Positions 7,092 through 13,635 of a DNA stretch of 17,958 nt are shown here, in pieces. Source of the DNA: ZC4RG35 sp964388105. Its GTDB lineage: Bacteria; Actinomycetota; Acidimicrobiia; Spongiisociales; ZC4RG35. How positions within the stretch are numbered: position 1 is the first letter of the stretch; each line of letters opens with the position of its first letter. The notes under the pieces were generated by a model that searched no databases, was not told the origin of the DNA, and was given only the letters and a program-made list of their open reading frames with translations. A program made the translations under genes and the position numbers. The stretch is from contig CAYLYQ010000042.1 of NCBI GenBank assembly GCA_964388105.1, positions 1 to 17,958 of the forward strand. Reading direction: 5' to 3'.

Positions 7092-7322
7092 TCGGCACTT
7101 CATGGGGCACGACGCGATCCGCCGCACTGCCTCCGATCTCGACGACCTGGTGAACGCACTGCCTCATCGGAGCGTCCAGCCGGAGACCGTGGGGCGGGTC
7201 GCGTGTCTTCGTCGAAGCGCACGCGCCGGAGAGTCAGGGGCGACCACCCAGCCCGTCCGCCATCGACTGTCGGCTCGTGAGCACTGCGATGCTGCAGCAG
7301 CACACCGGTTATCTTGAATCGG
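7092..7322 (+). promoter_or_regulatory. Intergenic region upstream of the RsbW-like gene
   Basis: These 231 nt have no gene I can support. A plus-strand open frame from ATG 7102 to 7317 (71 codons) starts plausibly but turns Arg/Ala-rich and runs into the next start. Close to the RsbW-like ATG is TATCTT (7310-7315), a -10-like box 7 nt before the start, and no Shine-Dalgarno sequence, which would fit a leaderless mRNA. GCTGCAGC near 7291 is a short palindrome. Confidence 0.3.
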
Positions 7323-7709
7323 ATGACCGACGCCGCCACTCGAGGGACAGGCGAGCTGCCGGCTCTCGAGATCACGATCCCCGGTGAGACGGGCTTTCTC
7401 GAAGTGCTGCGAGGAGTAGCCGCGCGTGTCGGTCACATCGCGCGATTCACATTCGACGGTGTCGAGGACGTGGCCCTCTCGGTCAATGAGGCCGCATCGC
7501 TGGTCATGCGTGCCCAGCCGGCCGAGCTCCACGCCAAACTGGTGATCCACCCGGACCGTGTCGTCGCCGAAGTCCGGGGGAGAAACCCGGCGCGGGAATG
7601 GCCGTTACCCCGACTCCAGAGCGCCACGGCGTGGCAGATCCTGGTGGCGTTGTGCGACGAGGTGTCCGCATCGGCCGACGGGGTGGTCTTCGAGCTGTCG
7701 CGTCGCTGA
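7323..7709 (+). CDS. RsbW/SpoIIAB-like HATPase-fold anti-sigma protein with degenerate ATP site
   Basis: A 128-residue cytoplasmic protein whose first half follows the RsbW pattern: ALEITIPGETGFLEVLRGVA, then VEDVALSVNEAASLVM (48-62), equivalent to the N-box helix. The catalytic hallmarks are missing. The N-box Asn expected four residues after Glu56 is Leu60, there is no DxGxG in the following strand region (81-90), and no GxGL lid. It may therefore bind sigma factor or STAS protein without kinase activity. The start is ATG 7323; an in-frame TTG at 7314 is possible. It is convergent with the sigma factor gene, only 2 nt apart, which is unlike the usual rsbV-rsbW-sigB order. The fold assignment comes from pattern and context. 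Confidence 0.68.
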   Translation: MTDAATRGTGELPALEITIPGETGFLEVLRGVAARVGHIARFTFDGVEDVALSVNEAASLVMRAQPAELHAKLVIHPDRVVAEVRGRNPAREWPLPRLQSATAWQILVALCDEVSASADGVVFELSRR

Positions 7710-7711
7710 GT

Positions 7712-8440
7712 TCAGGCAGTAAGGATGAGCCGGAGCTTCTCGAAGCTCGACGAGAGGATGCGGGACACGTTCATCTGTGACATGCCCACGACCTCGGCAA
7801 TCTCCCTCTGCGTCATCTCCTCGTAGAAGCGCAGGTAGAGGATCTCCCGCTCGACCGGGGGCCGCGACTCGAGGAGGTCTTCGAGTGTCATACGGTCGAG
7901 CACATTGCCCATCGAGTGGTCTTCGTTCCCCAGCTTCTCGAGGTAGTCGGTGTCCGCATCCCCAGGCTCGTCGATCGACTCGGTGCGGTACGCGTAGGTG
8001 AGGCCGGCAGCCTCGGTTACGTCGTCGACGCTGACTCCGACTTCGGCCGCGACTTCCTCCACGGTGGGCTGACGACCCAATCGATGTGCCAGGTCGTCAG
8101 CGGCCTTTCGCGAAGTCTGCGACAGCTCTTTCAGCCTTCTCGGCACCGCCAGCGCCCAACCGCAGTCCCGGAAGTGACGCTTCAACTCTCCGAGGATCGT
8201 CGGGACCGCGTACGACGGGAAAGCCACGCCGTAGTCGGGGTCGAAACGGTTGATGGCCTGGAGAAGGCCCAGCGAAGCGACCTGGGTCAGGTCGTCGAGG
8301 CTCTCACCGCGGTGGGCGTACCGTCGGGCCAGGTCTCTGGCCAGTGGGAGATACATGGAGACCAAGGCCTCGATGGCCTCGGGATCCGGTCTGCGGGCGA
8401 ACAATTCCAATTGCTGAGTTTCTTCGATGTCGTGTTGCAT
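7712..8440 (-). CDS. SigB/SigF/SigG-family (group 3) RNA polymerase sigma factor
   Basis: A 242-residue alternative sigma factor. Region 2 holds DDLTQVASLGLLQAI (49-63) for core binding and FPSYAVPTILGELKRHFRD (74-92) for -10 recognition. Region 3 follows at about 99-150 (VPRRLKELS...GRQPTVEEVAAEVGV). Region 4 ends with the helix-turn-helix MTQREIAEVVGMSQMNVSRIL (209-229), read here as two halves around GMSQ. This is the general-stress/sporulation class controlled by partner switching. The start ATG 8440 has GGAGGA at 8450-8445; an in-frame start at 8482 would lie upstream of that site and within the promoter. A perfect consensus promoter for its own class lies just upstream, so positive autoregulation is likely. 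Confidence 0.93.
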   Translation of the reverse strand: MQHDIEETQQLELFARRPDPEAIEALVSMYLPLARDLARRYAHRGESLDDLTQVASLGLLQAINRFDPDYGVAFPSYAVPTILGELKRHFRDCGWALAVPRRLKELSQTSRKAADDLAHRLGRQPTVEEVAAEVGVSVDDVTEAAGLTYAYRTESIDEPGDADTDYLEKLGNEDHSMGNVLDRMTLEDLLESRPPVEREILYLRFYEEMTQREIAEVVGMSQMNVSRILSSSFEKLRLILTA

Positions 8441-8463
8441 TGGTCCTCCGTCCGTGACGCCGA

Positions 8464-8489
8464 ATACCCGCGGGGCCGGCACTCAAAAC
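8464..8489 (-). promoter_or_regulatory. SigB/SigF-type promoter of the sigma factor gene
   Basis: On the minus strand GTTT (8489-8486), exactly 16 nt, then GGGTAT (8469-8464). Both elements match the SigB/SigF-class consensus at every base. Transcription would start near 8457, leaving a short leader with the GGAGGA ribosome binding site before ATG 8440. This indicates autoregulation by the encoded sigma factor. Confidence 0.75.
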
Positions 8490-8564
8490 ATCGACTTCGG
8501 CGATGGTCGTCGGAGGTGCCGCCCGGTACGGACCTCGACAGATTCGAAAGAACCGGTGCGTGGG

Positions 8565-8684
8565 TGGTGGAGCTGAGGGGATTTGAACCCCTGACCCCTC
8601 ATTGCGAAAGATGTGGTCAAAACGCTGTGACCAGGAGACCAGTGCCCGATTGTTGTCTTGTGGGGCGGCTGTGGGCCGAGCGAC
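8565..8684 (-). repeat. tRNA-Ala 3'-end remnant plus element arm, copy A (putative att site)
   Basis: Read on the minus strand, the last 49 nt (8613-8565) are the 3' part of a tRNA-Ala: anticodon loop TTCGCAA, T-arm with GGGG/CCCC stem and TTCAAAT loop, acceptor strand CAGCTCC and ACCA end. There is no 5' half, so it is not a functional tRNA. Before it come TGGTCA-N8-TGACCA (8614-8633), a 23-nt variable part, and a 28-nt block (8657-8684) identical to copy B. Copy B lies 5,217 nt to the right in the same orientation. The homology stops exactly at the CCA end, as expected for an attachment site of a tRNA-targeting tyrosine recombinase. Confidence 0.75.
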
Positions 8685-8781
8685 CGTAAGGCTCCGGGAG
8701 GTGTGGTAAGGCGAGGCGAGATCCTGCCCTGTCCGGCAACAACCTGTCGTTTAGCGGAACGGCTGTGGACATTGGTACGGA

Positions 8782-8814
8782 TGGCCTCATCTGATCCCGG
8801 ATGGTCAGAGGCCA
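8782..8814 (-). terminator. Hairpin downstream of the cytochrome c gene
   Basis: TGGCCTC (8782-8788) pairs with GAGGCCA (8808-8814) around a 19-nt loop, starting 13 nt after the cytochrome c stop codon on the minus strand. It may end the csoR-copB-cytochrome transcript. There is no T-run, so intrinsic termination is not proven. The rest of 8685-8781 shows nothing. Confidence 0.3.
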
Positions 8815-8827
8815 CCCGCGTGCCCCA

Positions 8828-9211
8828 TCAGGGGTAGGCCTCGAAACCTTCGGTTGCCTGCCTGTCTCGTACGAATGCAACGATGGCTTCGACGTCCTCT
8901 TCGGTAAGTCCTTGCACCGGTGGCATGGGACCGAAGTCCCAGTGGTGCGGAGCGACTCCGGCCCTGACTGCGACGAGGAAGGCACCGTCGCCGTGGTGTC
9001 CCGGCTCGTACACCCGGGAGAGGAAGGATGGTCCTTGGTCGGTTCCTCTGAGGTCAGTCCCGTGGCATTGGGCGCAGTTCGCGGCGTATAGGTCTGCCCC
9101 GGTCTCCACCAGCTCTGGATCGGATTCAGTAGTGCTGGCCTGCTCGGTTGACCCGCAGGCGGCGACCAAGACAACCATGGTGAGTCCAGCCAGCAGTCGT
9201 CGTATGGTCAT
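8828..9211 (-). CDS. c-type cytochrome lipoprotein
   Basis: A 127-residue exported monohaem cytochrome. A lipoprotein signal (hydrophobic 6-18, VAAC with Cys19) is followed by a Ser/Thr-rich spacer. The cytochrome c domain has the haem-binding CAQCH (46-50) and a probable distal methionine in GPMPPV (Met96), and ends with the helix LTEEDVEAIVAFVRDRQ typical of class I cytochromes. It would act outside the membrane as an electron carrier. Its ATG 9211 overlaps the copB stop in an ATGA junction, so it belongs to the csoR-copB transcript. A cytochrome in a copper-efflux operon is uncommon; it might serve periplasmic Cu(I)/Cu(II) redox chemistry, which is an inference. Confidence 0.9.
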   Translation of the reverse strand: MTIRRLLAGLTMVVLVAACGSTEQASTTESDPELVETGADLYAANCAQCHGTDLRGTDQGPSFLSRVYEPGHHGDGAFLVAVRAGVAPHHWDFGPMPPVQGLTEEDVEAIVAFVRDRQATEGFEAYP

Positions 9212-11310
9212 CGGCCGGGTCGTAGGTCGAGTCGTCGGAGGAATTGGGCGTTTACGGCGACGATGACGGTGGAGGCGCTCATCAACACGGCGGCTACAGC
9301 GGGGCCGAGGACGATGCCGGCCCAGGCGAGCGCTCCGGCGGCGAGAGGGATGGCGACCGCGTTGTATCCAGTGGCCCAGACCAGGTTCTGGATCATCTTG
9401 CGATAACCCGCCTGTGAGAGCTTCCGCACTCCTACCACTCCGCGGGGGTCGTCGGAGGCGAGGACTATGCCGGCCGATTCGATGGCGACGTCGGTGCCCG
9501 CACCAATCGCAATGCCAACGTCGGCTTGGGCGAGGGCGGGGGCGTCGTTGACGCCGTCACCGACCATCGCCACCTTCGAGCCCCGTTGCTGCAATTCGGC
9601 GACTTTGGAGTGCTTGTCCTCGGGGAGGACTTCGGCGAGCACCTGGTCGATGTCCAGTTCCGCTGCTACCGCTTGGGCGACCTGTTGGGCGTCGCCGGTG
9701 ATCATCGCAACCTTGACCCCGAGTCGGTGCAGCTCATCGACGGCTTCCCTGGATTCGGGTCGAACCTCGTCTTCGGTCGACAGGGCTCCGATCACCCGGC
9801 CGTCTTCGATGACGTAGAGGATGGCTGCGCCACGGGCCCTCCATTCATTGCTCGCCTGCTCCAACTCGGCCGGGACTTCGAGATCCCGCTCGGCCATCAG
9901 TGCCGGTCCTCCGATGGCAACCTGGACCCCGTCGACGAAGGCCTGGACTCCCCGTCCGCTCATCGACTTGAAGTCCGTGGCGGTGGGGACCGATCCTCGT
10001 CCGGTGGCTGCGGCGACGATGGCCCTGGCAATGGGATGTTCCGAGTCCGATTCGACTGCGCCGGCGAGGGCGAGCAGCCGATCGTTGTCGGAGTCGATCG
10101 AGGCGATCCCGCTGACCCGGTGGCTTCCTCTGGTGAGGGTGCCTGTCTTGTCGAAAAGGACCACGTCGATGTTGCGCATCCGCTCCAGGGCGAGCCGATC
10201 CTTGACCAGGATGCCGTTGCGGGCCGCCATCGAAGTCGAGATCGCGATCACCAGCGGGATAGCCAGACCGAGTGCATGGGGACAGGCGATGACCAGGACG
10301 GAGACCGTCCTCACCACGGCCTGGTCTGGCTGGTCCACGATCAACCAGGCGACAACGGTGATCAACGCGGCCGCCACTGCGACATAGAAGAGGAGCGCCG
10401 CCGCCCGGTCGGCGAGGACCTGAGCTCGGGACCGCGACTCCTGGGCCTGGGCGACGAGCCTCTGAATACCGGCGAGGGCCGTTTCGTCGCCGATCGCCGT
10501 TATCGCCACCCGGATCGAATTGTCCGTCGCCACCGTTCCCGCGACCACCCGATCTCCGGGCTGCTTGGCGACCGGATTGGACTCACCGGTGACCATCGAC
10601 TCGTCGACCTCGACCTCGCCGCTCGTTATCTCACCATCGGCTGGAATGCGCCCCCCGGGCCGTATCAGGACCACATCCCCAACCGACAGCTCAGCCAGCG
10701 GAACCGTTTCGGTGCCGGACTCGGTCACCAGTTCCGCTTCGTCGGGCAACAACTCGGCGAGCGCAGCCAATGCGCCGCGGGCCTGGCCGATGGCGCGCAT
10801 CTCCATCCAATGACCCAAAAGCATGATCGTGATCAGTGCGGCCAGCTCCCACCAGAAGTCGAGGTCGAACCATCCGAGGGTGGTGGCGGCGGACGCCAGG
10901 AACGCCACCGTGATGGCCATGCCTATCAGGAGCATCATTCCGGGCTGGCGGTCCCGCGCCTCTTGAACCGCTCCTTTCAGGAACGGTGACCCTCCGTAGA
11001 CGAAGATGACCGTTCCCAGGACAGGAGCGATCCAGTCTGACCCGGGGAAGGTCGGTGCGGTGTAGCCGAACCACTCCTGGATCATCTCGCTGTAGAAGAC
11101 GACCGGGATCGTCAGGGCGAGCGATAGCCAGAACCGATCCCGGAACATGGTCACACTGTGACCGGCATGCTTGTCATGACCGCCGTGTGCGTCATGACCG
11201 CCGGGCCCACCGTGCCCGTGGTGGTCCATGTCGTGGCCGGTCGGTGACGGCCGTTCCGTCGAAGTGGCTGGAGCGTCGGTGTGATGGTGGTGATGGTCGT
11301 GGGAGCTCAA
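9208..11310 (-). CDS. copB: Copper-translocating P1B-3-type ATPase CopB with His-rich N-terminus
   Basis: A 700-residue heavy-metal P-type ATPase that exports copper across the inner membrane. The first 51 residues contain 15 histidines, a metal-binding tail in place of a CxxC domain. Transmembrane motif CPH (343-345) and the C-terminal membrane motifs YNAVAIP (649-655) and MSASTVIVAVNAQ (677-689) define the CopB/P1B-3 type, rather than the CPC of CopA. Catalytic parts are complete: TGES (241-244), DKTGT with Asp387, SEHP (423-426), TGD (538-540) and GDGVND (584-589). The start is annotated at TTG 11310, 11 nt after the csoR stop, without a clear ribosome binding site; ATG at residue 28 is an alternative but would lose much of the His tail. 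Confidence 0.94.
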   Translation of the reverse strand: MSSHDHHHHHTDAPATSTERPSPTGHDMDHHGHGGPGGHDAHGGHDKHAGHSVTMFRDRFWLSLALTIPVVFYSEMIQEWFGYTAPTFPGSDWIAPVLGTVIFVYGGSPFLKGAVQEARDRQPGMMLLIGMAITVAFLASAATTLGWFDLDFWWELAALITIMLLGHWMEMRAIGQARGALAALAELLPDEAELVTESGTETVPLAELSVGDVVLIRPGGRIPADGEITSGEVEVDESMVTGESNPVAKQPGDRVVAGTVATDNSIRVAITAIGDETALAGIQRLVAQAQESRSRAQVLADRAAALLFYVAVAAALITVVAWLIVDQPDQAVVRTVSVLVIACPHALGLAIPLVIAISTSMAARNGILVKDRLALERMRNIDVVLFDKTGTLTRGSHRVSGIASIDSDNDRLLALAGAVESDSEHPIARAIVAAATGRGSVPTATDFKSMSGRGVQAFVDGVQVAIGGPALMAERDLEVPAELEQASNEWRARGAAILYVIEDGRVIGALSTEDEVRPESREAVDELHRLGVKVAMITGDAQQVAQAVAAELDIDQVLAEVLPEDKHSKVAELQQRGSKVAMVGDGVNDAPALAQADVGIAIGAGTDVAIESAGIVLASDDPRGVVGVRKLSQAGYRKMIQNLVWATGYNAVAIPLAAGALAWAGIVLGPAVAAVLMSASTVIVAVNAQFLRRLDLRPGR

Positions 11311-11321
11311 CGTGGCACCAT

Positions 11322-11606
11322 TCAGGAACGGACCAGCCGTTCGATCGCCTTGGTCGCCTCCGTGACCATCTCATCGGCGGCCCGCTGGTCTCCGGCCTGG
11401 GCCGCCTCACGTACGCAATGTCTGACGTGTTCGTCCAACAGCCCAACCGCGACACCCTTCAACGCCGCCGATGCCGCATTCACCTGAGTGAGGACGTCGA
11501 TGCAGTACTTGTCCTCGCCGATCATCCGTTGCAGACCCCGAATCTGGCCCTCGATTCGTGCCAGCCTTCTCAGATAGTCGTCTTTGTTGATCCCATACCC
11601 TCGCAT
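11322..11606 (-). CDS. csoR: CsoR family copper-sensing transcriptional repressor
   Basis: A 94-residue all-helical repressor. In the CsoR family Cu(I) binding by Cys-His-Cys releases DNA. Here Cys35 (in KYCIDVL), His60 (in DEHVRHC) and Cys64 are placed as expected, which supports copper rather than nickel or formaldehyde sensing. The N-terminus YLRRLARIEGQIRGLQRMI is the usual DNA-binding region. The start ATG 11606 is preceded by GAGGT (11611-11615). The gene opens the csoR-copB-cytochrome c operon and lies just downstream of a CsoR-type operator, so autorepression relieved by copper is the likely control. Confidence 0.94.
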   Translation of the reverse strand: MRGYGINKDDYLRRLARIEGQIRGLQRMIGEDKYCIDVLTQVNAASAALKGVAVGLLDEHVRHCVREAAQAGDQRAADEMVTEATKAIERLVRS

Positions 11607-11620
11607 CAGTACCTCAGGTT

Positions 11621-11665
11621 TATACCCTAGGGGGGTATAGTGTCAGAAAAAGGCGCGTATGTCAA
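11621..11665 (-). promoter_or_regulatory. csoR operon promoter with CsoR-type operator
   Basis: The pseudo-palindrome TATACCCTAGGGGGGTATA (11621-11639) is very close to known CsoR operators (ATACCC...GGGTAT). On the minus strand it overlaps a housekeeping-type promoter: TTGACA (11665-11660), 18-nt spacer, ACTATA (11641-11636). CsoR bound here would block the polymerase. The DUF305 gene ends immediately upstream (stop at 11670-11672), so the -35 lies between that stop and csoR. Confidence 0.8.
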
Positions 11666-11669
11666 CCCT

Positions 11670-12266
11670 CTACGGGCACGAACGGATGCTGGTCCCCTCG
11701 AACTCGGGGACAGGACGTTGCTCCGCCTCAGCCGGCGTGGATGCCGAGCCGTTCTCTTTGATGTCGGTGATCAGCCACTCCATCTCCGAAATCTCGCGGC
11801 GTTGCGCCTCGATGATCTCCACAGCAAGTTCACACACTCTCACGTCCTCGATCTCGGAGCGCTCCGATGTCAGGATGGCGATTGAATGGTGTGGGATCAT
11901 CGCACTCATGTAAGACGTCTCCTGGACAGTGGTCTGGCTACGAACCAGCCAGGTCGCCAAACCAAACAGGACCAGGCTGCCCAAGACGATCGCCACATTG
12001 GCCTTCCGGTTCTTGTACATCCCCAGCATGAAGCCGAGCATGATCACCGCCATGGTCGCCCCCATGAGAAGGGTCATGAAGAACCGGGTCTCGCTCCACT
12101 GCACATGGTCAAGTTCGAACGTGTTCACATACATGACGATGAACATGAACACCATCGAAGTGGCGATCATCAACCCAAACCGGAGGTAAGACATCCCTCC
12201 GCCGTTCCGGGAATCCTCGGATAGCTCCTCAGGTGGAGTCAGGATGGCCTTTCCGTCTCGTGTCAT
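11670..12266 (-). CDS. DUF305 membrane protein
   Basis: A 198-residue protein with three predicted transmembrane segments (about 27-47, 62-82, 90-108) and a C-terminal DUF305-like helical domain (about 113-170) with YMSAMIPHHSIAI (119-131) and later EIIEAQRREISEMEWLI. DUF305 belongs to the ferritin-like fold group and is often found next to copper-resistance genes, with the conserved HH and Met residues proposed to bind metal. The start ATG 12266 has GGAGAG at 12276-12271; an in-frame ATG at 12278 lies before it. It is read in the same direction as csoR and ends 63 nt upstream of it. Confidence 0.85.
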   Translation of the reverse strand: MTRDGKAILTPPEELSEDSRNGGGMSYLRFGLMIATSMVFMFIVMYVNTFELDHVQWSETRFFMTLLMGATMAVIMLGFMLGMYKNRKANVAIVLGSLVLFGLATWLVRSQTTVQETSYMSAMIPHHSIAILTSERSEIEDVRVCELAVEIIEAQRREISEMEWLITDIKENGSASTPAEAEQRPVPEFEGTSIRSCP

Positions 12267-12296
12267 GGGTCTCTCCATACGTCGGGAGAGGTGCCC

Positions 12297-12323
12297 ATAC
12301 CCTCGGGAGGGGATCGAGCAAAC
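12297..12323. promoter_or_regulatory. Second ATACCC-type site upstream of DUF305: CsoR-like operator or stress-sigma promoter
   Basis: ATACCCTCGGGAGGGGAT (12297-12314) resembles the csoR operator (ATACCC-N5-GGGTAT there; ATACCC-N6-GGGGAT here) and lies 31 nt upstream of the DUF305 ATG. The minus strand can also be read as GTTT (12323-12320), 17-nt spacer, GGGTAT (12302-12297), a SigB/SigF-like promoter. Both readings fit its position, and sequence alone does not decide. Confidence 0.45.
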
Positions 12324-12363
12324 GATGGCTGCGTTTATCGATACTCGGGAGGAGGGAGATAAC

Positions 12364-12720
12364 GTGAGCCGTCGGATGCGCCAGGCTGGATATCGGCAGC
12401 TTCTCTTGCCACTGGTCGCCCTGGCGATCGCCGGGCTGCTGTCGATGCACGGCCTCGACCCCGTGGTCGCAACCCTCGAAGATCCCTCATACACCGGCCA
12501 TGGATCGGACGGCGAACTCGTTGTCGATGTTCACGGCGTGGCCGGCCTATGCCTGTTCATCGCCGCGACCGCAGCGCTGGCACTAGCCCGCAGGAATATG
12601 AGGCTCGGCAAGATCGAGGCCTCCTCGATCTCGAGCCCCATCCGTTTCGCCGACTTTTCGGTCATGGGAATAGGTTCCGGTCCGCCCCCGTCCAATCGAT
12701 TACGCGTGCTGAGGCGTTGA
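12364..12720 (+). CDS. Small two-helix membrane protein, DUF6153-like
   Basis: A 118-residue protein divergent from DUF305. The start is GTG 12364, preceded by a strong GGAGGAGGGAG (12347-12357); in-frame ATGs at 12244 and 12328 lack such a site and the first overlaps DUF305. A first hydrophobic segment (about 10-27) ends in LLSMHGLDP; a second (about 61-78) contains HGVAGLCLFIAATAALALA. The MHxL after helix 1 and a His/Cys-bearing second helix recall DUF6153 proteins of Streptomyces, which have no known function. His, Met and Cys in membrane context could fit copper handling, but this is a guess from the neighbours. Confidence 0.6.
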   Translation: MSRRMRQAGYRQLLLPLVALAIAGLLSMHGLDPVVATLEDPSYTGHGSDGELVVDVHGVAGLCLFIAATAALALARRNMRLGKIEASSISSPIRFADFSVMGIGSGPPPSNRLRVLRR

Positions 12721-12771
12721 GCCGAACCCGGCTTTCACCCAATCAGTCACCAAGTAATCGAAAGGACTCCC

Positions 12772-13254
12772 ATGTCAATAACCCCAAGGGGACGCGCCAG
12801 AGCGCTCCTGGCTCTCGTCGCTCTCATCCTCACCGCCTGCACCTCCGATGGCACCGAAACGAACTCGACGCACTCGGAGTTCTCCTTCGGTTCACCAGCC
12901 GAATCAGCAAACGCAGATCGGGTGGTCGAAATCAGGACAACCGACAACCTGGTCTTCGAACCGGCAGAACTGAGCGTCATGCCAGGCGAGACGGTCACTT
13001 TCAGACTGATCAACGAGGGCCAGTTGGTCCATGACTTCACGTTGGGCGATCAGGAAGCCCAGGACGAGCACGAGGCGGAGATGGCCGAGATGGGCGGTAT
13101 GGCCCACGACGAGCCCAATGTCGTCACCATCCCGGCCGGAGAGACCGCCGAGCTCACCTGGAGGTTCGGCGAGGCCGGAACCGTTCTGATCGGATGTCAC
13201 CAGCCAGGTCACTACGCCGCCGGCATGACCGGCCAGATCACTATCGAAGAATGA
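12772..13254 (+). CDS. Cupredoxin-domain lipoprotein (plastocyanin/azurin-like)
   Basis: A 160-residue exported blue-copper-type protein. The lipoprotein signal has LTAC with Cys23. The cupredoxin fold starts near 50 (VVEIRTTDNLVFEPAELSV). Type 1 copper ligands are in place: His87 (LVHDF), and Cys142, His147 and Met152 in GCHQPGHYAAGM. An insertion of about 20 residues rich in Glu, Met and His (93-113) lies after the first ligand and may bind more metal. The ATG 12772 follows AAAGGA near 12760. It would bind copper outside the membrane and could pass electrons or metal to the cytochrome. A short ORF is coupled to its end by ATGA. Confidence 0.9.
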   Translation: MSITPRGRARALLALVALILTACTSDGTETNSTHSEFSFGSPAESANADRVVEIRTTDNLVFEPAELSVMPGETVTFRLINEGQLVHDFTLGDQEAQDEHEAEMAEMGGMAHDEPNVVTIPAGETAELTWRFGEAGTVLIGCHQPGHYAAGMTGQITIEE

Positions 13255-13388
13255 ACCGCAACCTCAGAACGCCCATGTCTGAGGAGCATCAGTTCGCTCT
13301 TGGCCTCACCGAACTGCAGCGGTTCCAGGCATTGGCTGAAGAGCTTCACACCGGTTGCTGTCAGCCGTTGCGGAGTCCTCTCGGATGA
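13251..13388 (+). CDS. Short ORF coupled to the cupredoxin gene (5' part of a frameshifted gene?)
   Basis: 45 codons beginning at ATG 13251, which overlaps the cupredoxin stop as ATGA. The product is hydrophilic and helical (ELQRFQALAEELHTGCCQPL) with a Cys-Cys pair at 36-37, then ends after PLRSPLG. The downstream frame continues with similar helical character and a second Cys-Cys pair but lacks a good start. The simplest reading is one gene of about 130 residues cut by a single-base indel, either real or a sequencing error. No family is recognised. Confidence 0.5.
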   Translation: MNRNLRTPMSEEHQFALGLTELQRFQALAEELHTGCCQPLRSPLG

Positions 13389-13635
13389 GGCCCTGTCGAA
13401 CACACTCCTGGCGGCATACACCGCCCTAGACCAGCTCGAGGGTGATAATGCGAACGCCCAAAGCGTCGTCGATTTGCTCGAGGACGCCGGCTCACAGCTC
13501 GGTCACCTACAGGTGGCATGTTGCAGCCCGGCAAGAACCAAGCTGTACAGCGAGTCGTTGGAACGGCTTGGCAGAACGCAACGCTTGATCAAGAGAACGC
13601 TCGAAATCACCGAATCGACCAATCCGACACAGTGA
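13300..13635 (+). pseudogene. Helical Cys-Cys protein, 3' part of a probable frameshifted gene
   Basis: This frame is open from 13300 to 13635. Only a TTG at 13300 could start it, and the residues before about 13373 (high Ser/Arg) look out of frame. From there on it reads as a good helical protein: VLSDEALSNTLLAAYTALDQL, an acidic middle, QLGHLQVACCSPART with a Cys-Cys pair, and a basic C-terminal helix. Joined to the ORF at 13251 it would give a protein of roughly 130 residues with two Cys-Cys pairs, in the copper cassette. Function is unknown; metal binding is an inference from cysteines and neighbours. Confidence 0.45.

Noticed and set aside
7102..7317. Plus-strand ORF of 71 codons between the ferritin-like and RsbW-like genes
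   Set aside because: No ribosome binding site, composition turns Arg/Ala-rich, and it overlaps the next start. Not enough support.
8565..8633. A complete tRNA gene at 8565 (and likewise at 13782)
   Set aside because: No 5' acceptor strand or D-arm is found and the anticodon stem has mismatches; only the 3' part is tRNA-like.
9526..10989. Plus-strand open frame of 487 codons opposite copB
   Set aside because: All P-type ATPase motifs are on the minus strand; the mirror product has no recognisable motif.
12338..12358. A third ATAC...GGGAGAT copy near the DUF6153-like start as another CsoR operator
   Set aside because: It contains the strong ribosome binding site of that gene and lacks the GGGTAT half; the likeness is explained by the purine-rich site.
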